64,000 bases of DNA. Origin: DASQPR01 sp963831705. Its GTDB lineage: Bacteria > Actinomycetota > Actinomycetes > Mycobacteriales > Micromonosporaceae. Of this stretch, positions 1-9,600 are shown one piece after another (positions within the stretch are counted from its first letter, which is position 1; every line of letters starts with the position of its first letter). The translations under genes were made by a program, and so were the position numbers. The notes beneath the pieces are model-generated. The model made no database searches. It saw only the letters and a list, made by a program, of their open reading frames with translations, and was not told the origin of the DNA. The DNA lies in contig CAWHRE010000010.1 of the NCBI GenBank assembly GCA_963831705.1, positions 62,001-126,000 on the forward strand, given 5' to 3'.

Positions 1-34
1 AGGCCAGGCCGCGCACCGCGCGGACCGGACATGG

Positions 35-71
35 CGGAAGCCCGGTCGCGCGTAGCGCGGCCGGGCTTCCG
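35..71 (-). terminator. metK downstream hairpin terminator
   Basis: An 11-bp perfect inverted repeat (35-45 with 61-71, core GAAGCCCGG) closes a 15-base GC-rich loop. It lies ten bases after the metK stop codon. There is no T-run on the minus-strand side, as is usual for actinobacterial terminators. Confidence 0.75.
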
Positions 72-80
72 TGAACTTGC

Positions 81-1274
81 TCAGGCGCCTGCGGCGGCCT
101 TCAGATCGGCCACTCGGTCGGTCCGCTCCCACGTCAGGTCGGGAAGTTCCCGGCCGAAGTGACCGTACGCAGCGGTCTGCTGGTAGATCGGGCGCAGAAG
201 GTCGAGATCACGGATGATCGCGGCCGGACGAAGGTCGAACACCTCGGAGATCGCCTTCTCGATCCGGTCGACCGGAACGACCTCGGTACCGAACGTCTCG
301 ACGAACAGGCTGACCGGCTTCGCCTTGCCGATCGCGTACGCGACCTGGACCTCACAACGCTCGGCCAGACCAGCGGCGACGATGTTCTTCGCAACCCAAC
401 GCATCGCGTACGCCGCGGAGCGGTCCACCTTCGAGGGGTCCTTGCCGGAGAAGGCGCCGCCGCCGTGGCGGGCGTAGCCGCCGTACGTGTCGACGATGAT
501 CTTGCGGCCGGTGAGGCCGGCGTCGCCCATCGGGCCACCGATCTCGAAGCGACCGGTCGGGTTCACCAGCAGGCGGTAACCCTCGGTGTCGAGGCCGAGC
601 GCCTCCAGCTCGGGCGCGATGACGTGCTCGCGCACGTCCGGCGTCAACAGCGACTCAAGCGAGATGTCCGGCGCGTGCTGCGACGAGACGACGACCGTGT
701 TCAGGCGAACCGGCTTGAAGCCTTCGTACTCGATGGTGACCTGGGTCTTGCCGTCTGGGCGCAGGTACGGAACCGTGCCGTCCTTGCGAACTGCGGACAG
801 GCGGCGGGCCAGCCGGTGCGCAAGCGCGATCGGCAGCGGCATCAGTTCCGGCGTCTCCGAGCAGGCGAAGCCGAACATCATGCCCTGGTCGCCCGCGCCC
901 TGCGAGTCGAGTACGTGATCCGAGTCGCCCGTACGCAGCTCGATCGCGGAATCGACGCCCTGCGCGATGTCCGGCGACTGCGATCCGATCGCGATGTTCA
1001 CGCCGCACGAAGCGCCGTCGAAGCCCTTCTTCGAAGAGTCGTAGCCGATCCGCAGGATCGTCTCGCGCACGATCGTGGGGATGTCCACGTACGCCTTCGT
1101 CGTCACCTCACCGGCGACGTGCACCTGGCCGGTGGTGATCAGGGTTTCTACCGCGACCCGGCTCCGCGGGTCCTCGGCAAGAAGGGCGTCCAGGACGCCG
1201 TCGCTGATCTGGTCAGCAATCTTGTCCGGGTGGCCTTCGGTAACCGACTCAGACGTAAACAAGCGGCGTGCCAC
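81..1274 (-). CDS. metK: S-adenosylmethionine synthase
   Basis: Makes S-adenosylmethionine from ATP and methionine in the cytosol. The 397-residue product is full length for the family. It carries GHPDK (residues 14-18), GAGDQG (126-131) and the glycine-rich GGGAFSGKD (271-279) that binds the triphosphate. The start is GTG at 1274 with AAGGAG four bases upstream. metK is separated from coaBC by about 150 bp that holds a plausible promoter of its own, so it is probably transcribed both alone and by read-through. Its product supplies the methyl donor and also the amino donor for the BioA encoded at 4364-5632. Confidence 0.98.
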   Translation of the reverse strand: MARRLFTSESVTEGHPDKIADQISDGVLDALLAEDPRSRVAVETLITTGQVHVAGEVTTKAYVDIPTIVRETILRIGYDSSKKGFDGASCGVNIAIGSQSPDIAQGVDSAIELRTGDSDHVLDSQGAGDQGMMFGFACSETPELMPLPIALAHRLARRLSAVRKDGTVPYLRPDGKTQVTIEYEGFKPVRLNTVVVSSQHAPDISLESLLTPDVREHVIAPELEALGLDTEGYRLLVNPTGRFEIGGPMGDAGLTGRKIIVDTYGGYARHGGGAFSGKDPSKVDRSAAYAMRWVAKNIVAAGLAERCEVQVAYAIGKAKPVSLFVETFGTEVVPVDRIEKAISEVFDLRPAAIIRDLDLLRPIYQQTAAYGHFGRELPDLTWERTDRVADLKAAAGA

Positions 1275-1302
1275 GGTGCTCCTTCGACAGTAATTCGCGG
1301 CT

Positions 1303-1331
1303 CAGATAACTCATCGTTGAGCGTTGGACAA
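1303..1331 (-). promoter_or_regulatory. Possible metK promoter
   Basis: On the minus strand TTGTCC (1331-1326) and TATCTG (1308-1303) are 17 bases apart, which would place the transcript start about 22 bases ahead of the metK GTG. The hexamers match the housekeeping consensus only partly. I see no SAM-riboswitch fold in the short leader. Confidence 0.35.
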
Positions 1332-1426
1332 AATCTTACGCAGAAGTTTCCCATAGATCTGAATGCAGCGACGCTACATGGTCAAGGGCTCCCGCGCGAC
1401 CGTGACCCAGCTTAACGCCCCGCTGG

Positions 1427-2629
1427 TCACCGTTCCGACGACATCCGCGCGACGACGAGATCCCACACGGCGTCCGCCAGCGCGGCCTTCGAGCGTTGGT
1501 CGAGCACGGTGGTTGTCCCGTCCGTCGCAAGCACGGTCGCGGCGTTCACATCCTGTCCGAACGCCTTGTCCATGCCGACCTCGTTGATCACGATCAGATC
1601 GGCGCGCTTGCGGACGAGCTTGCCGTGTCCGTTGGCCACCGCGTCGTCGGTCTCGGCCGCGAACGCGACGAGCAGCTGGCCAGGGCGTTTGCGGGCGCCG
1701 AACTCGGCGGCGATGTCCGGGTTCGTGGCGAGTTCGATGATCGGCGCCGAGCCGTCGGACTGCTTCTTGATCTTGCTGGTCGCGTACGCGGTCGGCCGAA
1801 AATCGGCCGGCGCCGCCGCCATCACGACGACGTCCGCCTCCGAGCCGGCCGAAAGCGTCGCCATACGCAGCTCTTCGGTGGTACCTACCCGGATGATCTC
1901 GGCACCGGCGGGATCGGGCAGAGAGACGTTCGCGGCGATGATCGTCACACGGGCACCGCGAGCCACGGCGGTACGGGCGAATGCATAACCCTGCTTGCCC
2001 GAGGACCGATTGCCGAGAAAGCGGACCGGATCCAGCGGCTCCCGCGTCCCACCGGCGGTGACCACGACGTGCCGGCCGATCAGGTCCCGGGCTTGATCCG
2101 GCCGGGCGAGCACCCGCTCAACGATCTCGAAGATCTCGCCCGGCTCGGGCAGACGTCCCTTGCCGGTATCCGCACCGGTCAGGCGCCCGACCGCCGGCTC
2201 AATCACGATCGCACCGCGCCCACGAAGCGTGGCGACGTTGACGGCCGTGGCCGCGTTCTCCCACATCTCGGTATGCATCGCCGGCGCGAACACGACCGGG
2301 CAACGCGCGGTCAGGAGTGTGTTCGTCAGCAGATCATCGGCCAACCCGTGCGCGGCCTTGGCGAGCAGGTCGGCCGTGGCTGGAGCGACCACGACGAGAT
2401 CCGCACCACGTCCGAGGGCGACGTGCGGAACCTCATGCACCTCCGACCAGACGTCGTCGTGGATCGGGTGGTGCGAGAGTGCTGCCCACGTCGGCGCCCC
2501 GACGAACTTCAGCGCGGACGCGGTTGGAACGACCTGCACATCGTGCCCCGACTCGGTCATCAGGCGAAGCAACTCGCATGCCTTGTAGGCCGCGATGCCG
2601 CCGGCGACACCGAGGATCACACGGGGCAC
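1427..2629 (-). CDS. coaBC: Bifunctional phosphopantothenoylcysteine decarboxylase / phosphopantothenate-cysteine ligase
   Basis: Carries out two consecutive steps of coenzyme A synthesis: CTP-dependent coupling of 4'-phosphopantothenate to cysteine, then FMN-dependent decarboxylation. The N-terminal CoaC half (about 1-190) has the flavoprotein start GVAGGIAAYKA and the substrate motif PAMHTEMWEN. The C-terminal CoaB half (about 195-400) begins with VVTAGGTREPLDPVRF and has the NRSSGKQGYA dimer/nucleotide motif. Length (400 residues) is normal. It starts with GTG eight bases after the rpoZ stop and is probably co-transcribed with it. The ribosome binding site is weak. Confidence 0.97.
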   Translation of the reverse strand: MPRVILGVAGGIAAYKACELLRLMTESGHDVQVVPTASALKFVGAPTWAALSHHPIHDDVWSEVHEVPHVALGRGADLVVVAPATADLLAKAAHGLADDLLTNTLLTARCPVVFAPAMHTEMWENAATAVNVATLRGRGAIVIEPAVGRLTGADTGKGRLPEPGEIFEIVERVLARPDQARDLIGRHVVVTAGGTREPLDPVRFLGNRSSGKQGYAFARTAVARGARVTIIAANVSLPDPAGAEIIRVGTTEELRMATLSAGSEADVVVMAAAPADFRPTAYATSKIKKQSDGSAPIIELATNPDIAAEFGARKRPGQLLVAFAAETDDAVANGHGKLVRKRADLIVINEVGMDKAFGQDVNAATVLATDGTTTVLDQRSKAALADAVWDLVVARMSSER

Positions 2630-2637
2630 GGGCGCGA

Positions 2638-2898
2638 TCAGCCCTCGGTCGGTTCGGCCGTCAGCAGACCGGAGTTGATCTCACGCATCGCGATCGACAG
2701 CGGCTTCTCCTGCGGCGTGGTCTCGACCAGCGGTCCGACGTATTCGAGGAGGCCCTCGCCGAGCTGGCTGTAGTAGGCGTTGATCTGACGGGCTCGCTTC
2801 GCCGCGAAGATCACCAGAGCGTACTTCGACGAAGTGCGGTCGAGCAGGTCGTCGATCGGCGGGTTGGTGATGCCTTCCGGGTTCACAACGGTCTTCAA
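2638..2898 (-). CDS. rpoZ: RNA polymerase omega subunit
   Basis: Small subunit that helps assemble and stabilise the beta-prime subunit of RNA polymerase. The 86-residue product contains the family core NPPIDDLLDRTSSKYALVIFAAKRARQIN followed by the acidic tail usual for actinobacteria. A longer open frame exists upstream, but I choose TTG at 2898 because GAGGT sits six bases before it and the product then begins KTVVNPEGITNPP like its relatives. In related genomes gmk lies immediately upstream. Here the space to mihF is only 150 bp and holds a terminator, so rpoZ-coaBC must have its own promoter or depend on read-through. Confidence 0.93.
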   Translation of the reverse strand: MKTVVNPEGITNPPIDDLLDRTSSKYALVIFAAKRARQINAYYSQLGEGLLEYVGPLVETTPQEKPLSIAMREINSGLLTAEPTEG

Positions 2899-2986
2899 GC
2901 GACACCTCAAACAGATAGAAGAGCTAGAAAAAGATTGAAGAGCTACCAGAACGAGCAATCCTACCAACTCACGCCCCATAAACCAC

Positions 2987-3021
2987 GCACGCGCCCGGAT
3001 CATGGTGATCCGAGCGCGTGC
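2987..3021 (-). terminator. mihF terminator
   Basis: Arms 2987-3001 and 3007-3021 are 15 bases long with a five-base loop. The single non-identical position forms a G-U pair in the minus-strand transcript but a C-A mismatch in the plus-strand one. This argues that it works on transcripts coming from mihF, 28 bases upstream. Confidence 0.8.
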
Positions 3022-3048
3022 GGAGTCGTACGGGGTCGAGCGTTTGCG

Positions 3049-3369
3049 TCAGTTCGACGCGGCGAACTCGCCGAGCAGAGCCTTGCGCTGCTGGTCGCCC
3101 AGGCCGCGCAGACGACGGCTGTCAGCGATCTTCAGCTTCTCCATGATCTGCGTCGCGCGGATCTTGCCGATGCCCGGCAGCGACTGCAGCACCGCGGAGA
3201 CCTTGAGCTTGCCGACGACGTCGTCGGTCTCGGCCCGGTCCAGCACGGCCGGAAGCGTGGTCTTGCCGGCCTTGAGCTGTTCCTTCAGCTCCGCGCGGGC
3301 CTTGCGGACTTCGGCAGCCTTCGCCAGCGCGGCGGAGCGCTGTTCCGGCGTGAGTGTGGGAAGCGGCAC
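3049..3369 (-). CDS. mihF: Actinobacterial integration host factor
   Basis: Nucleoid-associated protein of the mIHF/sIHF family, which binds and bends DNA and influences chromosome compaction and gene expression. The 106 residues are the usual length. The N-terminal helix (about 1-45, ALAKAAEVRKARAELKEQLK) is followed by a helix-two-turn-helix region with the signature LQSLPGIGKIRATQIMEKLKI (about 63-83). Start is GTG at 3369 with GGAGG four bases upstream. It sits downstream of pyrF, as in Streptomyces, across a 141-bp gap. Confidence 0.96.
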   Translation of the reverse strand: MPLPTLTPEQRSAALAKAAEVRKARAELKEQLKAGKTTLPAVLDRAETDDVVGKLKVSAVLQSLPGIGKIRATQIMEKLKIADSRRLRGLGDQQRKALLGEFAASN

Positions 3370-3510
3370 AAATCCTCCTCAGGTCTTCTCTCGGGCGACC
3401 AATGCCAGGTCGCCATAGGTCGTTGTGGCGCATGGTGCGGGTGTGACTGCTGCGCCTCGCGAAAACTAGCGGTCAACGGCGGATTCAGCAACGTCAGACC
3501 CACCCTGCGG

Positions 3511-4350
3511 TCAGCCTTCCGTGGTGATGACCTTCCGACACTCGACTTGCGCCCGGTCGATCGCGGACGTTAAATCGGCGATCCCCGGACCGTTCATGAG
3601 AATCTCTCGCGAAACCGACGGAACGACCTGGCGATATTCATCGCCGAATACTCTGCGCAGGTCGGCCGCCTTCGCGCCCTGGAATCCGATGCCCGGAGCG
3701 AGCATTGGTCCATTGATTCCGGTGAATGTTTGCTCGTTGTCCGTCATCGTCGCCCCGACCACGAGACCGACGCTGCCCAGAGGCTCCACACCCCTGTTGA
3801 GCTGGGAAACCTCGTCGATGATCTGTTGCGCCACGGTCCGGCCGTCGGCTCCGCGAGCAAGTTGCACAGAGCCGCCTTCCGGGTTCGACGTGAGCGCCAG
3901 TACGAATACACCGCCGCCGTTCTCAAGGGCCACGTCAATCACGGGGCGTAACGAGCCGAATCCGAGAAACGGGCTTACGGTGATCGCATCGACGTAGATC
4001 GGGCTCGATGGATCAAGGTACGCACGGCCGTACGCGGCCGCGGTGGACCCGATGTCACCGCGCTTCACGTCCAGCAGAACCACCGTTCCGGCATCCCGCA
4101 ACTGTCGGATAGTCGACTCTAGAACCGCGATTCCGCGTGATCCGAATCTCTCGAAAAACGCGGATTGCGGCTTCGCCACGGCGACCCGATCGGCCATCGC
4201 ATCGACCATGGTCTGACTGAAACGGGCCAGACCGTCGACGTTGAACGGAAGTCCCCACGCGTCCAGCAATTCCGGATGCGGATCGATGCCGACGCAGAGC
4301 GGACCCCGGGCGTCCATCGTGTGCCGCAACCGCGCTCCGAACGGTTCCAT
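3511..4350 (-). CDS. pyrF: Orotidine 5'-phosphate decarboxylase
   Basis: Last step of UMP synthesis, decarboxylating OMP. The 279-residue product belongs to the longer type-2 PyrF subfamily common in actinobacteria. The catalytic lysine/aspartate motif DVKRGDIGSTAAAYG is at about residues 93-107, and CVGIDPHPELLDAWG at the N terminus forms part of the phosphate/substrate site. Start ATG 4350 has GGGAG eight bases upstream. It follows bioA after 13 bp and closes the pyr operon. Confidence 0.97.
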   Translation of the reverse strand: MEPFGARLRHTMDARGPLCVGIDPHPELLDAWGLPFNVDGLARFSQTMVDAMADRVAVAKPQSAFFERFGSRGIAVLESTIRQLRDAGTVVLLDVKRGDIGSTAAAYGRAYLDPSSPIYVDAITVSPFLGFGSLRPVIDVALENGGGVFVLALTSNPEGGSVQLARGADGRTVAQQIIDEVSQLNRGVEPLGSVGLVVGATMTDNEQTFTGINGPMLAPGIGFQGAKAADLRRVFGDEYRQVVPSVSREILMNGPGIADLTSAIDRAQVECRKVITTEG

Positions 4351-4363
4351 ATCGATCGCTCCC

Positions 4364-5632
4364 TTAAGACGGATGCTCAGCAGCCACCGCGCGGATCGCT
4401 GCGGTGATCATCGCCACGTCGTCGTCGGTCGAAACGAACGGCGGCATGGTGTAAATCAAGTCGCGGAACGGCCGCAGCCACACGCCGTGCGCGGTTGCGG
4501 AGGCGGTTGCGGCCGCCATGTCCACCGGCCGATCCAGCTGTACGACACCGATCGCCCCCAATACGCGTACGTCGGCCACGCCCGGAATCTCGGCCGCAGG
4601 TGCCAGTCCGGCGCGGAGTTCGCGTTCAATTCGGCGTACCGCCGCGGTCGTGTCGTCCGTGTGCGCGAGTGCGATGGATGCGTTCGCCACCGCGCACGCG
4701 AGGGGGTTGCCCATGAACGTCGGACCGTGCGCGAGCACCGGCAGCTCTCCCCGCGCGATGCCGCTCGCGATCTCGGCCGTGCACAGCGTTGCCGCGAGGC
4801 TCAGATACCCGCCGGTCAGCGCCTTACCGAGGCACATCACATCGGGGCTCACACCGACGTGGTCGGCGGCGAAAAACTCGCCGGTACGCCCAAAGCCGGT
4901 CGCGATCTCATCAAAAATCAGGAGTACGCCGTGCCGGTCGCACGCGTCCCGGAGCGCCGTCAGATAGGCCGGGTGATGGAAGCGCATGCCGCCCGCGCCT
5001 TGGACGATCGGCTCGACGATCACGGCGGCCAGAACATCGGCGTGCTGCTCGATCGACGCGTCGATCAGGTCCACGTAGGACTGGTCGAACTCGGTCGGTG
5101 GGAGCGGAATGAAGAGCTGCTCCGGCAGTACGCCGGTCCAGAGCGCGTGCATGCCGCCGTCCGGGTCGCACACGCTCATCGGGTGGAACGTGTCGCCGTG
5201 ATAGCCACCGCGCCACGTAAGCAGGCGCCGCTTCGCAGCTCGGCCACGAGATCGCCAATACTGGAGGCACATCTTGATCGCGACCTCGACGCTGACCGAA
5301 CCTGAGTCACTCAGGAACACGTGCTCCAGGCCGGCCGGTGTGATCTTGACCAGCGTTTCGCACAGGCGGATCGCGGGCTCGTGCGTCAGGCCGCCGAACA
5401 TGACATGGCTCATCGAGCCGATCTGCGCGGTCACCGCCTCGTCCAGCACCGGATGCCGGTACCCGTGGATCGCCGCCCACCAGCTCGACATGCCGTCCAC
5501 GAGTTCCCGCCCATCGGCGAGCGTCAGCCGGGTGCCCTTTGCCGACGTCACGAGCAGCGGCTCGAGACCGCCGGGCATCGGCGCGTACGGGTGCCAGACG
5601 TGCGCGCGATCAAGCGCAAGCAGATCGCTCAC
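4364..5632 (-). CDS. bioA: Adenosylmethionine-8-amino-7-oxononanoate aminotransferase
   Basis: PLP enzyme of biotin synthesis that turns KAPA into DAPA using SAM as amino donor. The 422-residue sequence shows HPYAPMP and SSWWAAIHGYRHP near the N terminus (substrate pocket), DSGSVSVEVAIKM (PLP phosphate region), DEIATGFGRTG (the Asp that holds the PLP ring) and the PLP lysine in LGKALTGGY. The BioA-specific tryptophan pair separates it from ornithine-type aminotransferases. Its ATG overlaps the pyrD stop by four bases and pyrF follows 13 bp later, so it is translated as part of the pyrimidine operon. No other biotin gene is in the window. Its insertion here is unusual. Confidence 0.95.
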   Translation of the reverse strand: MSDLLALDRAHVWHPYAPMPGGLEPLLVTSAKGTRLTLADGRELVDGMSSWWAAIHGYRHPVLDEAVTAQIGSMSHVMFGGLTHEPAIRLCETLVKITPAGLEHVFLSDSGSVSVEVAIKMCLQYWRSRGRAAKRRLLTWRGGYHGDTFHPMSVCDPDGGMHALWTGVLPEQLFIPLPPTEFDQSYVDLIDASIEQHADVLAAVIVEPIVQGAGGMRFHHPAYLTALRDACDRHGVLLIFDEIATGFGRTGEFFAADHVGVSPDVMCLGKALTGGYLSLAATLCTAEIASGIARGELPVLAHGPTFMGNPLACAVANASIALAHTDDTTAAVRRIERELRAGLAPAAEIPGVADVRVLGAIGVVQLDRPVDMAAATASATAHGVWLRPFRDLIYTMPPFVSTDDDVAMITAAIRAVAAEHPS

Positions 5633-6650
5633 GACAGCGCCTTGTTGATCTTGTTGATCAGACCGGCGCCCTGGAAGATCAGCGCGCTGTAGACCTGGAT
5701 CAGGCTGGCGCCCGCGTCGATCATCGCGCGCGCGTCGTCCGGCGACGAGATGCCGCCGACACCGATGATCGGCAGGTTGCCGGACGTCTCCTTGTGCACG
5801 AACGCGACCACCTGACGAGCCCGTACGGCCAGCGGACGCCCCGACAGCCCGCCGGCCTCGCCCGCCTTCGCCACATCGGCACCGACGATCCCGTCCCGGC
5901 GCAGCGTCGTGTTCGTCGCGATCAGACCGTCTACGCCGGAGCCGACGCAGACCTCCAGGAGCTGCGCGATCGCGCCGTCGGTGAGGTCCGGCGCGATCTT
6001 CACGAGCAACGGCGTGGTGGTCTCCACCTTCAACGCTGTGATCAGCTCACGCAGCGAGTCGGCATCCTGGAGCGTACGAAGATTCGGCGTGTTCGGCGAG
6101 CTGACATTGATCGCGAAGTAGTCGCCGAGGCCGTTCAGAGCGCGCAGCGACGTCACGTAGTCGTACACGGCATCGCCGATCGGCGTGACCTTCGACTTGC
6201 CGATGCTGATGCCCAGCGGAATCGGCAGCTTGCCGAGTTCCGCGCAGCCGGTACGCCAACTCGGCGGCGCCCCGGTTGTTGAAGCCCATCCGGTTGATGA
6301 TCGCGTCCGATTCGCGCAGCCGGAACACGCGTGGCTTGTCGTTGCCGGGCTGCGCCTGCTGCGGTCACCGTGCCGACCTCGACGAAGCCGAAGCCGAGCG
6401 CCGGCCACGCCGGCAGCGCGCGACCATCCTTGTCCATCCCGGCGGCGAGCCCGACCGGCCCGGGAAACGAAACCCCGAAGACGGTACGGGGCGTCTTACG
6501 CCCGCCGCCGCTGGACGCACGCAGCGCCGCGATGGCCGACTGGCTACGGCCGATGCGTTCCAGTGCCTTCAGTGTGGTCTCGTGTGCGGTCTCGGCGTCG
6601 CCCTTGCCGATCCGGAACAGCACCGGCCGGGCCACTTTCTCATAGAGCAC
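5629..6650 (-). CDS. pyrD: Dihydroorotate dehydrogenase (quinone), frameshifted in this sequence
   Basis: Class 2, membrane-associated flavoenzyme that oxidises dihydroorotate to orotate. Read across three frames it gives a complete protein: FPGPVGLAAGMDKDG (FMN site) and GFVEVGTVT; then PRVFRLRESDAIINRMGFNNRGA; then GKLPIPLGISIGKSK, INVSSPNTPNLR (catalytic serine region) and VGGISSPDDA. One extra base lies near 6350-6361 and another near 6235-6245. I take GTG 6650 as start (GAGGTGG eight bases upstream); GTG 6662 in the same frame is an alternative. It overlaps the end of carB, and its stop overlaps the bioA start. The double break in an essential pathway gene suggests sequence error, not decay. 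Confidence 0.88.
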
Positions 6651-9600
6651 CGTGGCCGCCACCTCGCAGCATCGCGTGGAGTTCCTGGATCGACCGTACG
6701 GTGAGGTCGCCCGCGATCGTCGCCTCGATGCCCATCACGGCGGCGGCCGCACCCGGCACCGTGGTGATGCACGGGATGTCGGCGGAGACGGCCGCGCTGC
6801 GGATCTCGTACCCGTCCTGGCGTGCATGCAGCCCGGAGCCTTGCGGCGTATTGATGACCAAGCCGATCTCACCGGCGGTGATCAGTTCGACCGCGGTCTG
6901 CTCGCCGCTGCCGGGCGAATCGGAGAATTTCTGCACGATCTTGCAGTCGATGCCGTGGCGACGCAGTACGGCGCCGGTGCCATGGGTGGAGACGATCTCG
7001 AACCCGAGGTCGGCGAGGCGCTTGATCGGGAAGATCATGCCGCGCTTGTCGCGGTTCGCCACCGACACGAAGATCTTGCCGCTGGTCGGCAGCGACCCGT
7101 ACGCGGCGGCCTGCGATTTCGCGAACGCGTGGCCGAACGACGAGTCGATGCCCATCACCTCGCCGGTCGACTTCATCTCCGGGCCGAGCAGCGAGTCGAC
7201 ACCCTTGCCGGCCGGCGTACGGAACCGCTTGAACGGCAGTACCGCCTGCTTGACCGAGATCGGTGCGTACTCGGGCAGTTCGCCGCCGTCGCCGGTCGGC
7301 ATCAGCATGCCCTCGGCCCGCAGCTCCGCGATGGTGGCACCGAGCATGATCCGGGCGGCCGCCTTGGCCAACGGTACGGCCGTCGCCTTCGAAACGAACG
7401 GCACGGTACGAGACGCACGCGGATTCGCTTCGAGCACGTACAGCAGGTCGTCCTTCAACGCGTACTGCACGTTCATCAGGCCCCGCACACCGATGCCCCG
7501 GGCCAGCGCCTCGGTGTACCGGCGAACTTCCGCGATGTGCTTGTCGCCGAGCGTGATCGGCGGCAACGCGCAGGACGAGTCGCCGGAGTGCACGCCGGCC
7601 TCCTCGATGTGTTCCATGATGCCGCCGACGTAGATGTCGCCGGTCGCGTCGCAGAGCACGTCGACGTCGATCTCGATGGCATCCTCGAGGAACCGGTCCA
7701 CGAGCACCGGGTGCGACGGCGAGATCTGGGTCGCACGGGCGATGTACGTCCGGAGCGTGTCGTCGTCGTACACGATCTCCATGCCTCGGCCGCCGAGCAC
7801 GAACGACGGCCGGACCAGCACCGGATAGCCGAGTTCGTCGGCGATCTTCTTGGCCTGCGGGTACGACGTCGCCGTGCCGTGGGCCGGTGCGAGCAGGTTC
7901 TCCTGCGCGAGCACGGCACCGAACGCACCACGATCCTCGGCCAGGTGAATCGACTCCGGCGACGTACCGACGATCGGCAAACCGGCGTCCTTCAGCCGCT
8001 GGGCCAAGCCGAGCGGCGTCTGACCGCCGAGCTGCACGATCACGCCGACGACGCCGGGACCACCGGCGTTGCGACCGGACGTGTGCTCGGCGTGCCATAC
8101 CTCGATCACGTCTTCGAACGTGAGCGGCTCGAAGTAGAGGCGGTCGGCGGTGTCGTAGTCGGTGGAGACAGTCTCCGGATTGCAGTTGATCATCACGGTC
8201 TCGAACTGCCCGCGAAGCGCCATCACAGCGTGTACGCAGGAGTAGTCGAACTCGATCCCCTGCCCGATCCGGTTCGGGCCGGAGCCCAGGATGATCACCT
8301 TCGGCCGGATTGACGGCGCGACCTCGGTCTCCTCGTCGTACGACGAGTAGTGGTACGGCGTGGACGCGGCGAACTCGGCCGCACAGGTGTCCACCGTCTT
8401 GTAGATCGGGCGGATGTCGAGCCGGTGCCGCAGCGAGCGGACGCCGTCTTCGCCCGCGAACTCCGGGCGCAGTGCCGCAAGCTGGCGGTCGGACAGCCCG
8501 TAGCGCTTCGCCCGGCGGAGCAGAGCGGCGTCGAGCACGGCCGCGTCGCGGATCTCCAGGCGCAGCTCCACCAGCGCGGCGATCTCGTCCAGGAACCACG
8601 GATCGATGCCGGACGCCTCCGCGACCGCACTGACCGGCGCGCCGAGGCGCAGCGCCCGCTCGATCGTGAAGAGGCGGCCATCGTGCGGCGTACGCAGGGC
8701 CGCGAGCGTGTTGTCCACGGTCGCGTCGACCGGGTCGGGCAGCGTCCAGAACCCCGCGCCGCCGGTTTCGGTGGAACGCAGTGCCTTGCCGAGCGCTTCG
8801 GCGAAGTTCCGGCCCATCGACATCGCCTCGCCGACCGACTTCATCGTGGTCGTGAGTTCGGCATCGGCGCCGGGGAACTTCTCGAACGCGAACCGCGGCA
8901 CCTTCACCACGATGTAGTCGATTGACGGCTCGAACGCGGCCGGCGTCTCGCGCGTGATGTCGTTCGAGATCTCGTCGAGCGTGTACCCGATCGCAAGCTT
9001 CGCGGCGATCTTCGCGATCGGGAAGCCGGTCGCCTTCGACGCGAGCGCGGACGACCGGGAGACGCGCGGGTTCATCTCGATCACGACGAGTCGGCCGGTG
9101 GATGGCTCGATCGCGAACTGGATGTTGCAACCGCCGGTGTCCACGCCGACCTCGCGCAGCACCGCGATACCGAGGTCACGCATCGCCTGATACTCGCGAT
9201 CGGTCAACGTGAGCGCGGGCGCGACCGTCACGGAGTCACCCGTGTGTACGCCCATCGCATCGATGTTCTCGATCGAACAGACCACCACGACGTTGTCGTG
9301 CTTGTCGCGCATGAGTTCGAGTTCGAACTCCTTCCACCCGAGCACCGATTCCTCGATCAGCACCTCGTGGACCGGAGACGCGGCCAGGCCGCCACCGGCG
9401 AGTCGGTCGAGGTCGGCATCGTTGTGCGCCATGCCGGAGCCGAGGCCGCCCATCGTGAACGACGGCCGGATCACCACCGGCAGGCCGAGATCGGCAACGG
9501 CCGCGTGGACCTCGTCCATCGAGTGGCAGACCGCTGACCTCGGAACCAGGTCACCGGTCAGACCCATCTTTGCGCCTGCCACCGCGACGATGTCCTTGAA

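Noticed and set aside
1275..1426. SAM riboswitch ahead of metK
   Set aside because: The leader from the best promoter candidate is only about 20 bases, and no conserved riboswitch core could be found by eye.
6652..8313. 553-codon open frame on the plus strand opposite carB
   Set aside because: It is the high-GC mirror of carB: Arg/Asp/Val-rich text, no ribosome binding site and no domain. Similar long antisense frames lie opposite coaBC, mltG, alaS and the 1079-residue gene.
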